Source: Bacteroidota bacterium
GTDB lineage: Bacteria > Bacteroidota > Ignavibacteria > Kryptoniales > JAKASW01
NCBI GenBank assembly: GCA_021794075.1
Contig: JAJYRM010000031.1
Span: 1-38,386 of the forward strand
DNA length: 38,386 bases
Direction of reading: 5' to 3'
The notes under the pieces are model-generated. The model was given only the letters and a program-made list of their open reading frames with translations. It ran no database searches and was not told the origin of the DNA. Below, piece by piece: positions 1 to 9,435 of the stretch (position 1 is its first letter; every line of letters starts with the position of its first letter). The translations under genes were made by a program, and so were the position numbers.

Positions 1-329
1 GTCTTGAAATCCTTCTTCGAGTATTTGACTATCCTCATTTTGCAGTGTGACGAATTGATGGACGGGGGTATAGCCCAGGTGTACGAGCCAGCCGCCATGC
101 CGGACGAAGCGATAAGGTTCCACTTTTTCCCGTCATCCGCAGAGTATTGCAGGAGAACAATGCCGGTCGAGTCCTTTGTAACGTCCCACGAAATCGTCTG
201 ATCCGATCCTGCTGCAAGAAGTGAATTAGTGGCAGGCGATTTGATCTGTCCGAAAACATTCTTGTAGTCTAACCCTGTCATCGCGCAAACGAACAACAAG
301 GAAGCAATTCCCATAAGCATGTTTTTCAC
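1..329 (-). CDS. Secreted protein with Kre9/Knh1-like beta-sandwich domain, partial
   Basis: The 3' end lies outside the window; 109 codons are visible. A GTG start at 329-327 has GGAGGG eight bases upstream, which favours it over the internal ATG three codons later. Residues 1-28 form a signal peptide (VKNMLMGIASLLFVCAMTGL, then a DYKNVFGQ boundary). Residues 29-105 read IKSPATNS, then SDQTISWDV, then LLQYSADDGKKW, then GSYTWAIP. This is the pattern of the Ser-Thr-rich Kre9/Knh1-type beta domain that occurs in many secreted proteins of the FCB group. Such domains are usually non-catalytic modules of larger exported proteins. Function and C-terminal domains cannot be seen. It is transcribed away from galT. 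Confidence 0.75.
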   Translation of the reverse strand, partial: MKNMLMGIASLLFVCAMTGLDYKNVFGQIKSPATNSLLAAGSDQTISWDVTKDSTGIVLLQYSADDGKKWNLIASSGMAAGSYTWAIPPSINSSHCKMRIVKYSKKDFK

Positions 330-809
330 GACTCATCCCTCCCAGTATTTCTAGCTGGACGCTCATTCCCGTTTTAATCCACATCGTATCAGCCCTAACG
401 GTTCGCGGCGATGACTCGCTCTCTGTTATGCTCTTCTGCGGCCTGTCCCGATTGTCGAGCATACGTCTGCCTACAAACCTAGGTAAAGATAAGTACCTTA
501 CGTGAACTGACGCAAGTGAGGGGGGTCACATATTCGGCATTCGAGCGGGAGCAGTGATCCAGCAAAACGGTAATAAAACAGCGAATTTGCCGTTCCAGCG
601 ACGCTTTCGGTGAGGCAGCGAATGTTCTCAGTTCCTTTCGGGTTCTTCCTGGGCGGCTGTCAACTTGCCTCACCCTGGCTTCGCCAATCTTGCAATCACT
701 TCTTCGGTCGGTTATTTTAGGCTGGCTCTTATGGCCGTCAGCTAATGGGAGCAAGATCCGGTTCAAATTATACATAAGGATAGTACACTTGACAGCATCC
801 GACGCAAGA
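330..809. other. Intergenic region between divergent genes
   Basis: This 480-base stretch separates the minus-strand secreted protein from galT, so it should hold both promoters. The ORFs that cross it on either strand have unlike-protein composition and no recognisable domains. I see no RNA gene, strong hairpin or repeat here. Confidence 0.5.
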
Positions 810-1853
810 ATGAATGATCTTCTAAGAAGCACTCATCGCAGATTCAACCCCTTGACGGGAGAGTGGATACTTGTAGCCCCCGGGAGAATCCAGAGGCCAT
901 GGCAGGGCAAGGTGGAGAAGGTCGCCGAGCCATCAAGACCGAAATACGATCCTTCCTGCTACCTTTGTCCGGGTAACGCGAGATCAAACGGGAAGAGGAA
1001 CCCGGATTACTCGTCGACTTATGTCTTTGACAACGACTTTAGCAGTCTTTCGCACTCCACTCCGGAGGCGAAGGTTGATGAGAACGGCTTTCTGCTCGCG
1101 GAATCTGAGCGAGGAATTTGCCGGGTTATTTGTTTTTCGCCGCGCCACGACATCACGCTTGCGGAGATGAGTGAATCGGATATCGCGCGCGTCATCGCGA
1201 CATGGAAGCATGAGTACGAGGAGCTTGGGAAGCTTTACGACGTAAATCACGTACAGATTTTTGAGAACAAGGGGGAGCTGATGGGATGCAGTAACCCTCA
1301 TCCGCATTGCCAGATATGGGCAGAGAGCGCAATACCTGTCGAGCCTTCGAAGGAGATAGCGCGGCTTGAACAGTTCCTTCGGGAAAAAGGGAAATGTCTT
1401 CTTTGTGAGTATTTGGGATATGAGGTGAGGAGGGGTGAACGTTTGATTTATCAGAACGAAGGATTTGCAGCGGTCGTGCCGTTCTGGGCTTCTTGGCCTT
1501 TCGAAGTTATGATCCTCTCGAAAAGTCATCGCGCGAGTCTTGCCTCTTTCGATGATGCTGCCGTTCGTGATTTCGCGTCTGCGCTAAGGAACATCACCGT
1601 CAGGTACGATAACCTCTTCGAAGTACCCTTTCCTTACTCGTCCGGTATCCACCAGGCGCCGACTGACGGCGGTGATCACTCGTCTTTCCATTTCCACATG
1701 CATTTCTATCCACCGCTCCTCAGGTCCGCGACGGTGAAGAAGTTTATGGTGGGTTACGAGATGATGGCGAATCCGCAGAGAGATCTTACGGCAGAGCTTG
1801 CCGCAGAGAAACTGAGAAGTCTTCCCGCCATTCATTACAAAGATAAAAAATAG
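810..1853 (+). CDS. galT: Galactose-1-phosphate uridylyltransferase
   Basis: Leloir-pathway enzyme that exchanges UDP-glucose and galactose-1-phosphate for UDP-galactose and glucose-1-phosphate in the cytoplasm. The 347-residue protein carries the family signature NPHPHCQ at 163-168, with His166 as the expected nucleophile that becomes uridylylated. Probable zinc ligands are Cys50 and Cys53 (CYLCPGN), His113 and His164. A second His-rich strand, HFHMHFYPP, lies near the C terminus. The length fits the bacterial family (about 340-350). An in-frame extension to 690 exists, but family homology begins at the ATG at 810 (MNDLLRSTHRRFNPLTGEW). No strong ribosome site precedes it. No galK, galE or galM is adjacent, so the gene seems to stand alone. 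Confidence 0.95.
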   Translation: MNDLLRSTHRRFNPLTGEWILVAPGRIQRPWQGKVEKVAEPSRPKYDPSCYLCPGNARSNGKRNPDYSSTYVFDNDFSSLSHSTPEAKVDENGFLLAESERGICRVICFSPRHDITLAEMSESDIARVIATWKHEYEELGKLYDVNHVQIFENKGELMGCSNPHPHCQIWAESAIPVEPSKEIARLEQFLREKGKCLLCEYLGYEVRRGERLIYQNEGFAAVVPFWASWPFEVMILSKSHRASLASFDDAAVRDFASALRNITVRYDNLFEVPFPYSSGIHQAPTDGGDHSSFHFHMHFYPPLLRSATVKKFMVGYEMMANPQRDLTAELAAEKLRSLPAIHYKDKK

Positions 1854-2156
1854 ACAAACCTCGTTCTCCCCCGCCTGGCCGACAGACCTAATTAGTTAAC
1901 CAGAAGTTCGGGCTCCATTCTGCTTTCCGTAGCTCCAAATATTACGGACGGATTCTTGCCGGAAACCTGGGTGAGCGCGCTGTCAAACGCAACGGGAAGT
2001 TCTGATGTCCTTCCTGGAGATCGGGGCGACGACAGCGGCCGACTCCTTTTCATCACTGCGGGGGGATATACTATTACACTATCCAAACAATTCTTTGACA
2101 TAACGCGGTGACTCCTCTGCCAACTTCATTGGAATTGATGCACAAGAAAGTCCCAG
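1854..2156. other. Intergenic region after galT
   Basis: About 300 bases with no convincing gene. A 69-codon minus-strand frame (2101-1892) has a GAGGAG ten bases before its ATG, but the product resembles nothing I recognise and is rich in Ser, Pro and Arg. I see no clear terminator for galT. Confidence 0.4.
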
Positions 2157-2807
2157 ATGAAATTCAATATGACATGGGAAGTGTCTTCGCTGATTGCGGT
2201 CATCCTTTTGACATCGCCGCCGCTTAGCGCCCAGCAGTTCGGCGGATTCGTTTCTTTTCAGCCGCGCGAAATCACCCCGGGCGCTTATTTGGAATTCTCA
2301 TCGGGAAGAGTGGCCTACAGATGGTCGATGGGAGTTCCGGTTATGCTCCACGACATCCACAACGGTGGTAGATCAAACCTTTCGTTCTGGTCTCTGTATA
2401 TGGCTGGAATAATTGGTGTTGAGTACCTGACGGCGGGCGACTTCGAGATCCAAGCCGATTCGTCGGGCCTGACTCTGCCCGGCATAGTTCTTCTCGTTTT
2501 CCCGGCAGTTTCAAACGGAATGCTGAGTTACAACCTCCTCGGTAAGTCGGTCTCGGAAGAGTCAGGAGTTCAGATCGCCCCTTTTATCGGTTGGGATACA
2601 CAACTCTTTGAGATGAGGAGTCTACAGTGGGTGAGGTTTGCGCCGTACGCCGGGATTTCATTTAATAGGGCTTTTGGCTCTACCTCAAAGGGGAAAAAAC
2701 ATTGGTCCGTGGGGCTCAGTCTGGGTGTCCGGGAGGACTTTGATTTTGTCGGACGCACCGAGAAGCGACTCGCTGCATTCGTTTCATTCGAAGCTACAAT
2801 TCATTAG
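2157..2807 (+). CDS. Putative outer-membrane or exported protein of unknown function
   Basis: The 216-residue protein begins with a signal peptide (residues 1-26: hydrophobic SLIAVILL core, probable cut after LSA before QQF). The mature part alternates polar and hydrophobic residues, with many Gly and aromatic residues and repeated beta-like strands (GAYLEFSSGRVAYRWSMG, FAPYAGISFNRAF, WSVGLSLGVREDF), and ends in SFEATIH. This suits a small beta-barrel or porin-like outer-membrane protein. I do not recognise a named family. It ends 68 bases before the first radical SAM gene on the same strand and may be co-transcribed with it. That pairing is by position only. Confidence 0.7.
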   Translation: MKFNMTWEVSSLIAVILLTSPPLSAQQFGGFVSFQPREITPGAYLEFSSGRVAYRWSMGVPVMLHDIHNGGRSNLSFWSLYMAGIIGVEYLTAGDFEIQADSSGLTLPGIVLLVFPAVSNGMLSYNLLGKSVSEESGVQIAPFIGWDTQLFEMRSLQWVRFAPYAGISFNRAFGSTSKGKKHWSVGLSLGVREDFDFVGRTEKRLAAFVSFEATIH

Positions 2808-2875
2808 TTGTGTAAAAGGCATCTCAGGACAAGAAGGTAAACACGAGATAAAATATCAACTAATCGGGGGCAATT

Positions 2876-4084
2876 ATGTTTGCAGGCGGTGTGAAACGGG
2901 CCGGTAACTTCTTTTCTGAAGCAAGTATTTTCGATCTTCATGCTGAAATTTGCGACTATCTCCCCAAACAGAGAAGAAGGGAGTTCGAGAGGGCCTGGGT
3001 CGTCAACAACCTTCTTGTAGGCGCGAAGAAGAGACGGCGTCTGGAAAGGAAACTCGGATGCACGCTTCCGGCGCTTATCGACATCACGCCTACTGAGAAG
3101 TGCAATCTGAACTGTCTTGGTTGCTACGCGCTGAGTTACAGCCGGAGCACAGAGATGACTGCTGACCAGGTCAGACTCATAATCGGGCAGGCCCGCGAGC
3201 TAGGCATCTTTCTAATTGGGCTTCTTGGAGGAGAGCCTTTCGCGAGAAAGGACCTTTTGAGCGTCGTCGAAGAAAATAAGGATATGGCATTCAGAATATC
3301 CACGAACGGGACGATGTTGGATCGAGAAATAATCGACGCGCTGAAAAGGTGTGGCAATCTAGTGACCTTTTTTAGTCTCGAAGGGTTCGAACGGGAGACG
3401 GATAGCTGGCGAGGGGACGGTGTCTACAGCCAGATTATGGAATCTATGGCTCGGCTGAAACAACAGCGAATATTGTTTGGCTTTTCAGCCTTGTTGCACA
3501 AGAACAACGTGAGAACTGTCGTATCGAATGCGTTCCTTGACTCCATGCGCGATGCGGGATGCAAGTTCGGACTATTCTTCCCTTACGGTCCGGCTGGTGA
3601 CAGCGCTCGATATGAACTGAGGCTGGACGAAGATGAGATCGCGGAAAATTTCAAGAGGCTCGACGCGCTTTCAAAGAATTACACGATGCTCCTCGTAAAG
3701 GAAGGATACACCGCGCCGGGGGAGTCCGACAATTACGTGGTGGAGAAAGGCTGCCGCGCCGGTGTCACCATCAATATCACGCCTGAGGGAAATGTTGAGC
3801 CGTGCAACGGGATACAATTTTATTCCGAGAACGTTTTCCTGTCGGGTCTGAAGAGCGTATTCACTTCTAAATTTTACAATGACATTTACGGGTGCGTCCG
3901 CAGATACAACGGCAGGTGCGTCTCCATCTTCCAGCCCAAGGAAGTCTTGCGGATCATCGAAGAGAACGGCGCCATGGGGAGTTATCCGCGTTCGCTCCCG
4001 ACCTATCGGAGATACGCAACCTGTTATCCAGAGCTTCCATCAAAACGGTCGACCAAAAAAGTCGTTGAGGAGAAACAATCATGA
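2876..4084 (+). CDS. Radical SAM protein, paralog 1, with SPASM-like C-terminal region
   Basis: The 402-residue protein has the radical SAM cluster motif CNLNCLGC (Cys76, Cys80, Cys83), which binds the [4Fe-4S] cluster that cleaves S-adenosylmethionine. It is followed by the GGEPF segment and the STNGT strand of the partial TIM barrel (about 66-280). Near residue 300 a GCRAG...EPCNGIQF stretch resembles the start of a SPASM/Twitch auxiliary-cluster domain. Later cysteines (GCVRRYNGRC and ATCYPE) could complete a site. Residues 1-65 are a basic helical N-terminal extension shared with the next gene. GGGGG lies six bases before the ATG. The stop overlaps the next start (ATGA), so the two proteins are probably made together, perhaps as a heterodimer. 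The substrate is unknown. No small precursor-peptide gene is visible nearby. Confidence 0.9.
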   Translation: MFAGGVKRAGNFFSEASIFDLHAEICDYLPKQRRREFERAWVVNNLLVGAKKRRRLERKLGCTLPALIDITPTEKCNLNCLGCYALSYSRSTEMTADQVRLIIGQARELGIFLIGLLGGEPFARKDLLSVVEENKDMAFRISTNGTMLDREIIDALKRCGNLVTFFSLEGFERETDSWRGDGVYSQIMESMARLKQQRILFGFSALLHKNNVRTVVSNAFLDSMRDAGCKFGLFFPYGPAGDSARYELRLDEDEIAENFKRLDALSKNYTMLLVKEGYTAPGESDNYVVEKGCRAGVTINITPEGNVEPCNGIQFYSENVFLSGLKSVFTSKFYNDIYGCVRRYNGRCVSIFQPKEVLRIIEENGAMGSYPRSLPTYRRYATCYPELPSKRSTKKVVEEKQS

Positions 4085-5241
4085 AAAATCCATTTGCGGG
4101 CGTAATGAATAGGACAGCCCTTCATGGCTGGATCGGCAAAAACCGGAACTTACTTATGGTGCGCAGACGGCTGACCCATCAGCTCCCGTCCAAATACCGG
4201 CGGGCTTTCTATCGCACATGGGTGCTGTCTCACATGGGGGTAAGGAGAAGACATCTCCGCCTACCCGCAGGCACGCTGACGCCTCTGACGATAAAGATGT
4301 CCCCTACAATGAGGTGCAACTTGAAATGTCTCGGATGCTTCGCCGGAAATCATACGGATCACGATGACATGAAATTTGAAACAATGCAAAGTATAGTGGA
4401 GCAGGCTGAGGAAATCGGCATACCGTCAATCGGGATTCTAGGCGGTGAACCTTTTCTCTTTCCAAAGATATTCGATCTTTTCAAAGATCATAAGAACATT
4501 GGTTTCTATATCGCCACAAACGGAACGCTCGTAACGGAAAATATCGTGGAGAAACTGAGCGAACTCCCTCACGTGATAACTGCATTCAGTGTCGACGGAT
4601 TTGAGGATGTGAACGACAAATTCCGCGGCCGCGGTGTGTTCCGGAAGATCGTCAGCGCGATGAAACTAATGAAGGCCGGCGGGGTGGCGTTCGGCTTCTC
4701 GACTACCGTGCACAAGAGAAACATGGATGAAGTCATCTCGGCTAGATATCTCGACTTCATGATAGAGTGTGGATGTCTCTTTGGAGCTTTCCTTCCTTAT
4801 GTGCCTGCCGGAAGCGATCCAGCTTACGACCTGGTTTGTAGCAATCAGGACGTAAACGATTATTACATGAAACTCGACGAGATTCTTGCAGAAAGGTCTC
4901 TCCTTGTTTTGAAGGAGGGGTACAGTGATGGGACATTCTTGAATTCCGGCTGCGGCGCCGGGCATACGCTCCACATCACACCGAGCGGCGAGGTGGAACC
5001 GTGCAACGGCATTCAGTTCCATAAGGATAACATACTAACGTCGAGATTGAGAGACATTTATGCCTCACCATATTTCACAGATATCAGGAAGTTGCATCCG
5101 GAAGGTCACCGTGAATGCCTCGTCATAGCCAGACCTGGCGAAGTGATGGAGGTAGTAAGGAAGCATGAGGCTATCGAAACTCACAAGAATGCTATGAGAC
5201 ATCTTGAAGATTATGTCTCGACTATGGAAAGGAGAGCGTAA
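4081..5241 (+). CDS. Radical SAM protein, paralog 2, with reduced SPASM-like region
   Basis: A 386-residue paralog of the preceding protein, with the same layout throughout: basic helical N terminus (1-70), CNLKCLGC at Cys79, Cys83, Cys86, GGEPF, ATNGT, a FSVDGFEDVNDKFRGRGVF segment and a C-terminal GCGAG...EPCNGIQF. Unlike paralog 1, only one further cysteine (GHRECLVI) follows this region, so an auxiliary Fe-S cluster would be incomplete or use other ligands. GAGGAG eight bases before the ATG and the ATGA overlap with the upstream gene show translational coupling. The pair probably arose by tandem duplication. The reaction and substrate are not identifiable. The third radical SAM gene starts 50 bases downstream. 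Confidence 0.9.
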   Translation: MKNPFAGVMNRTALHGWIGKNRNLLMVRRRLTHQLPSKYRRAFYRTWVLSHMGVRRRHLRLPAGTLTPLTIKMSPTMRCNLKCLGCFAGNHTDHDDMKFETMQSIVEQAEEIGIPSIGILGGEPFLFPKIFDLFKDHKNIGFYIATNGTLVTENIVEKLSELPHVITAFSVDGFEDVNDKFRGRGVFRKIVSAMKLMKAGGVAFGFSTTVHKRNMDEVISARYLDFMIECGCLFGAFLPYVPAGSDPAYDLVCSNQDVNDYYMKLDEILAERSLLVLKEGYSDGTFLNSGCGAGHTLHITPSGEVEPCNGIQFHKDNILTSRLRDIYASPYFTDIRKLHPEGHRECLVIARPGEVMEVVRKHEAIETHKNAMRHLEDYVSTMERRA

Positions 5242-5279
5242 CGGAAATTATTCAAGCGACTGAATCCCATTTGACGCGT

Positions 5280-5285
5280 AGGAGG
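5280..5285 (+). promoter_or_regulatory. Ribosome binding site that sets the start of the third radical SAM gene
   Basis: AGGAGG lies six bases before the ATG at 5292. It supports that start over an in-frame TTG at 5271, which has no such site. Confidence 0.8.
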
Positions 5286-5291
5286 CTTGCG

Positions 5292-6920
5292 ATGAAAATA
5301 CTACTTGCATCTCCAATGAAACCTTACCCTCCATTTGTAAACGGAAGGGACAACCTTCATCTGAACTACGGTAATTGCACCTATGGCCAGGACATTTTCT
5401 CCGTCCCTACGTCGATGCATTTCTACGGACTCCATCTTATCGCGCAGAATGTCGGCGTGCCTTCAACAGTTTTGGAACATCCTACCAAACGGATGTTTAG
5501 TAGGGAAATCCGAAAAGGATATGATGTAGTTGGAATATCTTTCAACCTTCCGTTTTTCAGCCGTGTCCTGAGGATGGCGCGGATGGTGAAAGATATTTCG
5601 CCGGGGTCAAAGATTGTACTGGGCGGACCGGGAGTGCAGTGCTTCGCGCGATCAACGGGGAAGGAGAAAGAGCTCCTTTCCATCGTTGACGGTGTGTGTC
5701 ATGGAGATGGGGTTCGCTATATGCGGGAGATGCTTGGCGAAGATGCGGATAAGCCGATCCGGCAGGATCTTCCGCTGGGAGCGATCGTACCGTTTCGGCA
5801 GAAATTCCTAACTCAGTCATCCGCCACATTGATAAGCAGACTCGGCTGTTCTAACGGTTGCGACTTCTGCGCCGCATCGGCATTCTTCGATCATCGCAGA
5901 ATACAGATTGCCGACCCGAAGGAATTGTTTATTGCCATCAGAGCTTACCTCGAGAAGTACAATGTTTCGTCCGCGCGCATTCTCGACGATAACTTCCTGA
6001 ACGAACCTGAATATGTCCGGGAATTCGGAAGGCTCCTGATGAACGATCCTCTTTGCCGGAAAAGGAATTTCACCTTTTGCACCTTCTCCAGCCTTGAGAC
6101 AATTTCACGATACGACTATGAGGAGCTCGTAAGGTACGGCCTATCTGGAGTGCTGATAGGATATGAATCGAAATTCGTCGACAAGTTGTCGCCGCGAGTG
6201 GGAAAGAAACTAAAGAACTTCAATTCCCATCGTATGACGGCTGATCTCCTCGATCACGGTATATTCATCGAAGGGTCGATGATTTTGGGTTGGGACTTCC
6301 AGAGTCCGGAAAACATAATGGAAGACATCGATGATTACGTTTCGCTCGGCGCGACAATGGACCAGATAGTACCTCTGATCCCTCTCCCAGAAACTCGCAT
6401 GTGGAGGCAACTCGAGAGTGAAGGGAGGCTTTTCAACGACCTGTCGTGGGATACAGCGGGCTTTTATTCAAAGTGGCACACTTTCAAGAACTTCACTCAT
6501 GAGGAACTGTGGAAATATGGAGACGTCGCGCTGAAGAAGGCTTACGGTACCTTGGGGCCGACCTATTTGAGATATTTCGACGTTCAGCTTAGAGGATACC
6601 GGAAATTCAGGAATTCAACCGACGCGCGTCTAAGAGAAGTTGCCGCGATGCATCGGCAGGAATGCGAGGGGCTCTATCCGATCTTCGCCACTTGCAGAAT
6701 GTTCGCGCCGAACAGCATGGTGCGGGAGAAGGTGAAGAGCTTGAGGCAGGCATATCTTTCTGAATTCGGTTCACCTTCTCTTCCAAATCGGTTGAAGGCA
6801 AAGATGCTGGTTGGGATCGGAGCAGGATCATGGTTTAGGAACCGGCTGGTCAGGGAAAGAGCCATCCAGCCGAAGAGCGAGGTGTATACATACAAAGGGG
6901 CATCAGTAGAAATTCTCTAA
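5292..6920 (+). CDS. Cobalamin-binding-type radical SAM protein (B12-rSAM)
   Basis: The 542-residue protein has two parts. The N terminus (about 1-150) is a Rossmann-like B12-binding-type domain, with KILLASPMKPYPP at the start, then GYDVVGISF and a KIVLGGPGVQ strand. It lacks the classical DxHxxG cobalamin ligand motif, as many members do. The radical SAM core follows, with CSNGCDFC (Cys186, Cys190, Cys193), an ARILDDNFL strand and an EGSMILGWD segment. The last 120 residues are a family-specific C-terminal region. Members of this class do methylations, ring contractions or other radical chemistry on lipids, antibiotics and cofactors. The exact substrate here is unknown. Gene order suggests it works with the two radical SAM proteins upstream. 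A 239-base gap follows before the signalling genes. Confidence 0.85.
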   Translation: MKILLASPMKPYPPFVNGRDNLHLNYGNCTYGQDIFSVPTSMHFYGLHLIAQNVGVPSTVLEHPTKRMFSREIRKGYDVVGISFNLPFFSRVLRMARMVKDISPGSKIVLGGPGVQCFARSTGKEKELLSIVDGVCHGDGVRYMREMLGEDADKPIRQDLPLGAIVPFRQKFLTQSSATLISRLGCSNGCDFCAASAFFDHRRIQIADPKELFIAIRAYLEKYNVSSARILDDNFLNEPEYVREFGRLLMNDPLCRKRNFTFCTFSSLETISRYDYEELVRYGLSGVLIGYESKFVDKLSPRVGKKLKNFNSHRMTADLLDHGIFIEGSMILGWDFQSPENIMEDIDDYVSLGATMDQIVPLIPLPETRMWRQLESEGRLFNDLSWDTAGFYSKWHTFKNFTHEELWKYGDVALKKAYGTLGPTYLRYFDVQLRGYRKFRNSTDARLREVAAMHRQECEGLYPIFATCRMFAPNSMVREKVKSLRQAYLSEFGSPSLPNRLKAKMLVGIGAGSWFRNRLVRERAIQPKSEVYTYKGASVEIL

Positions 6921-7159
6921 TCGAATCGTACCGGACTTCGTGATCGTTCGCAAAGTCAGATTCTGGAATTCTAACGACGGGCCGGGGCGACCGCATATCA
7001 GTTGGCAAATCGAGTTATTGTTTTTCTGAATAATGCTTTTGCCGCTATTCGAAACTGCCGAATCACAACAGAACAATGGGAATTTGCCGATAGCTCCTGT
7101 TGTTCCCCTTAAAGAGTGCGTGCGTGAAGGTCTTCAAAGCCATCTAAGAAGGAGAGATC

Positions 7160-9409
7160 GTGGCGAACAACAAGAGGGAGGGGACAAATAGGGAGGGAGG
7201 CCCGGCTTCGCCGGAGATCGAGAAATTCCGTCAGCTCATTCACATGTCGCCCGATATGATAGCGATCCATTCGCGGGGGATAATAAAATATATGAATCCA
7301 TCGGGCATAAGGATGCTCGGTTACAAAAGAGCCCTCGATGTGATAGGCCGCCCAATAAGCCAATTCCTACACCCTGATGACAGGCCCATGGTAGCGAAAA
7401 TGCTTAAGAATCTGTATTCGAAGAACAAGAAAAGGGAAGGTTACAGGTTCCGATTTATGCGGCCGGATTCCTCGGCAATATATTTGGAAATTTCGTCGGC
7501 TCCAATATCAAGGTCCGATCCGGATACCCGTCAGGTCTTGGCGCGCGATATCACAGAGAAAGTCAAAGCCGAAGAGACTCTTCGCGCGAGTGAAGAACTC
7601 TTCCGGCTATTCGTTCAAGGTGTCGAAGGATACGCGATGTACACAATGGACCGGTTGGGAAACATTACCACTTGGAACCTTGGAGCGCAGCGCCTAAAGG
7701 GATACAGAAAGGGTGAGATAATTGGAAAGAACTTTTCCGTATTTTTTCTTCCGGAAGAGGTCTCTGCCGATAGGCCCCGGCACCTCCTTAGAAAAGCAGA
7801 GAAGGAGGGGCAAGTAGAAGAGGAAGGTTGGAGAGTGCGCAAAGACGGATCATGTTTCTGGGCGGGGACGCTTCTGACGGCTATGCGGGACAGCAGCGGA
7901 AGGCTCAAGGGTTTCTCGAAAATTACAAGAGACCTCACGGATGAGAAGTCTGCGACGGACCATCTTATAAAAGAAGTTCAACAGTTGCAGGCGGTATTCG
8001 ACAGGAGCCACGCCGTGATGTTCATGAAAGATCTTTCGGGGAAATATATCCGGGTTAACGGACAATTTGAAAGGTCGTTCGGAATGAAAGCCGGCGAGAT
8101 TTTAGGGAAGACAGACAGAGAAATATTCCCTCCGGACCAGGCTAATGAATTCGGGCAGCATGACAGGAAGGTCATCGAATCACGGCTCCCCTTGGTTTTC
8201 GAGGAAACCGCGCGGTACAGGGACGGAATCCATACGGGGCTCGTGGTGAAGTATCCTCTCACTGACGAAAGAAGGGCGATTTATGCAACCGGCGGAATAG
8301 TGACGGATATTACTCATCTAAAACAGAACGAAGAACTGTTACGCACTACTAATAGGAAGCTGGAAGCAGTTCTAAACGCCGTTCCTCTTGCTATTATCAC
8401 GGTTGATAGCGGAGGGAGGATAATAAGCTGGAACAGGGGCGCTGAAGAAATGTTCGGCTGGACAAAAACGGAAGCGGTCGGAAAAGTGTTCCCGGCAGTT
8501 CCGCGATCCGGTCTCAGGGATTTTCTCGGCACAATTAGCCGCGGGTTCAAAGGAGAATCGTTCGTCGGTCATAGGGAACGGCTGAAGAAGGATGGCACGA
8601 CCATAGACGCAAGTATTGCCTACGCGCCCGTAATGGATTCCGACGGACGAATCGAGAGCGTGATAATCGTGATTGACGACGTTTCAGAAAGAATGCGGGC
8701 CGAAAGGGAGCTTAAGAAGTCGCACGAGAAATTGCGGAATATGTCGCGGAGGCTCGAATCGATACGGGAACAGGAAAAGAAGAGAATTGCCCTGGAGATA
8801 CATGATGAGCTGGGGCAAATGCTCACCGCGCTGAAAATGGACTTGAGCGTCATGCAGGAGGGTGTCTTTACCGATAAAAAGACGAACCGTTCTGAAATGA
8901 CGCGACAGCTCGTTTCTTCAGTGAAACTGATAGACAACGCCATCGACACTGTCCGGAAGATCGCGGCGGATTTGAGGCCCGGGATACTGGACCATCTCGG
9001 ATTGGAAGCCGCTGTATCGGATTTGGGAAAGTCATTCGAGAAAAGGGCTGGAATTAATTGCAATGTTGAGATGAAACTCGGCGGCATGAAATTGAGTCCG
9101 GAAGAATCCATAGCGCTTTACCGTATAGTGCAGGAGTCTCTCACCAACGTTGCGCGGCATTCGAAGGCGACGCTTGTAAGCATCAAGGCGGCCCGCGAGA
9201 AGAGCGTACTCTTGATGGAGATCAGCGACAACGGGAAGGGGATCAGCAGCACACAAGTGTCCAGCCATTCTTCGTTGGGAATTTTCGGAATGCGCGAGCG
9301 TGCCGAGGCGCTCGGAGGCTCTTTTTCGGTGGGTTCCGGCGAAGGAGGTGGTACCGTGGTACGCGTTCGCCTTCCACTCGGCCGGACAGGAGATGCACTT
9401 CATATTTGA
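7160..9409 (+). CDS. Soluble multi-PAS sensor histidine kinase, NarL-associated (HisKA_3) type
   Basis: The 749-residue kinase has four PAS-like regions at about 20-135, 145-262, 275-388 and 397-512, then a HisKA_3 dimerisation domain. The phospho-accepting His548 is in EIHDELGQ. A GHKL ATPase domain follows, with N-box ESLTNVARHSKA (658-670), DNGKGI at 690 and GIFGMRERAEALGG at 707-720. HisKA_3 kinases normally phosphorylate NarL/FixJ-type regulators, and such a regulator is the next gene, 26 bases downstream. No membrane segment or signal peptide is visible, so it should sense a cytoplasmic signal or a PAS cofactor. The GTG start has AAGGAGA five to six bases upstream (7149-7155). The PAS ligands are unknown. 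Confidence 0.93.
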   Translation: MANNKREGTNREGGPASPEIEKFRQLIHMSPDMIAIHSRGIIKYMNPSGIRMLGYKRALDVIGRPISQFLHPDDRPMVAKMLKNLYSKNKKREGYRFRFMRPDSSAIYLEISSAPISRSDPDTRQVLARDITEKVKAEETLRASEELFRLFVQGVEGYAMYTMDRLGNITTWNLGAQRLKGYRKGEIIGKNFSVFFLPEEVSADRPRHLLRKAEKEGQVEEEGWRVRKDGSCFWAGTLLTAMRDSSGRLKGFSKITRDLTDEKSATDHLIKEVQQLQAVFDRSHAVMFMKDLSGKYIRVNGQFERSFGMKAGEILGKTDREIFPPDQANEFGQHDRKVIESRLPLVFEETARYRDGIHTGLVVKYPLTDERRAIYATGGIVTDITHLKQNEELLRTTNRKLEAVLNAVPLAIITVDSGGRIISWNRGAEEMFGWTKTEAVGKVFPAVPRSGLRDFLGTISRGFKGESFVGHRERLKKDGTTIDASIAYAPVMDSDGRIESVIIVIDDVSERMRAERELKKSHEKLRNMSRRLESIREQEKKRIALEIHDELGQMLTALKMDLSVMQEGVFTDKKTNRSEMTRQLVSSVKLIDNAIDTVRKIAADLRPGILDHLGLEAAVSDLGKSFEKRAGINCNVEMKLGGMKLSPEESIALYRIVQESLTNVARHSKATLVSIKAAREKSVLLMEISDNGKGISSTQVSSHSSLGIFGMRERAEALGGSFSVGSGEGGGTVVRVRLPLGRTGDALHI

Positions 9410-9435
9410 GTGACAGAACCCAGGACTAGCCAATC

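Noticed and set aside
984-1529. 181-codon open frame on the minus strand
   Set aside because: It is wholly antisense to galT, which has an intact active site; the product has no protein-like domain pattern.
1892-2101. 69-codon minus-strand frame with a GAGGAG before its ATG
   Set aside because: Short, unusual composition and no recognisable family; kept only as a remark on the intergenic region.
2808-2875. RiPP precursor peptide gene before the radical SAM pair
   Set aside because: The 68-base gap holds no short frame with a leader-core pattern, and the other gaps around the radical SAM genes show none either.
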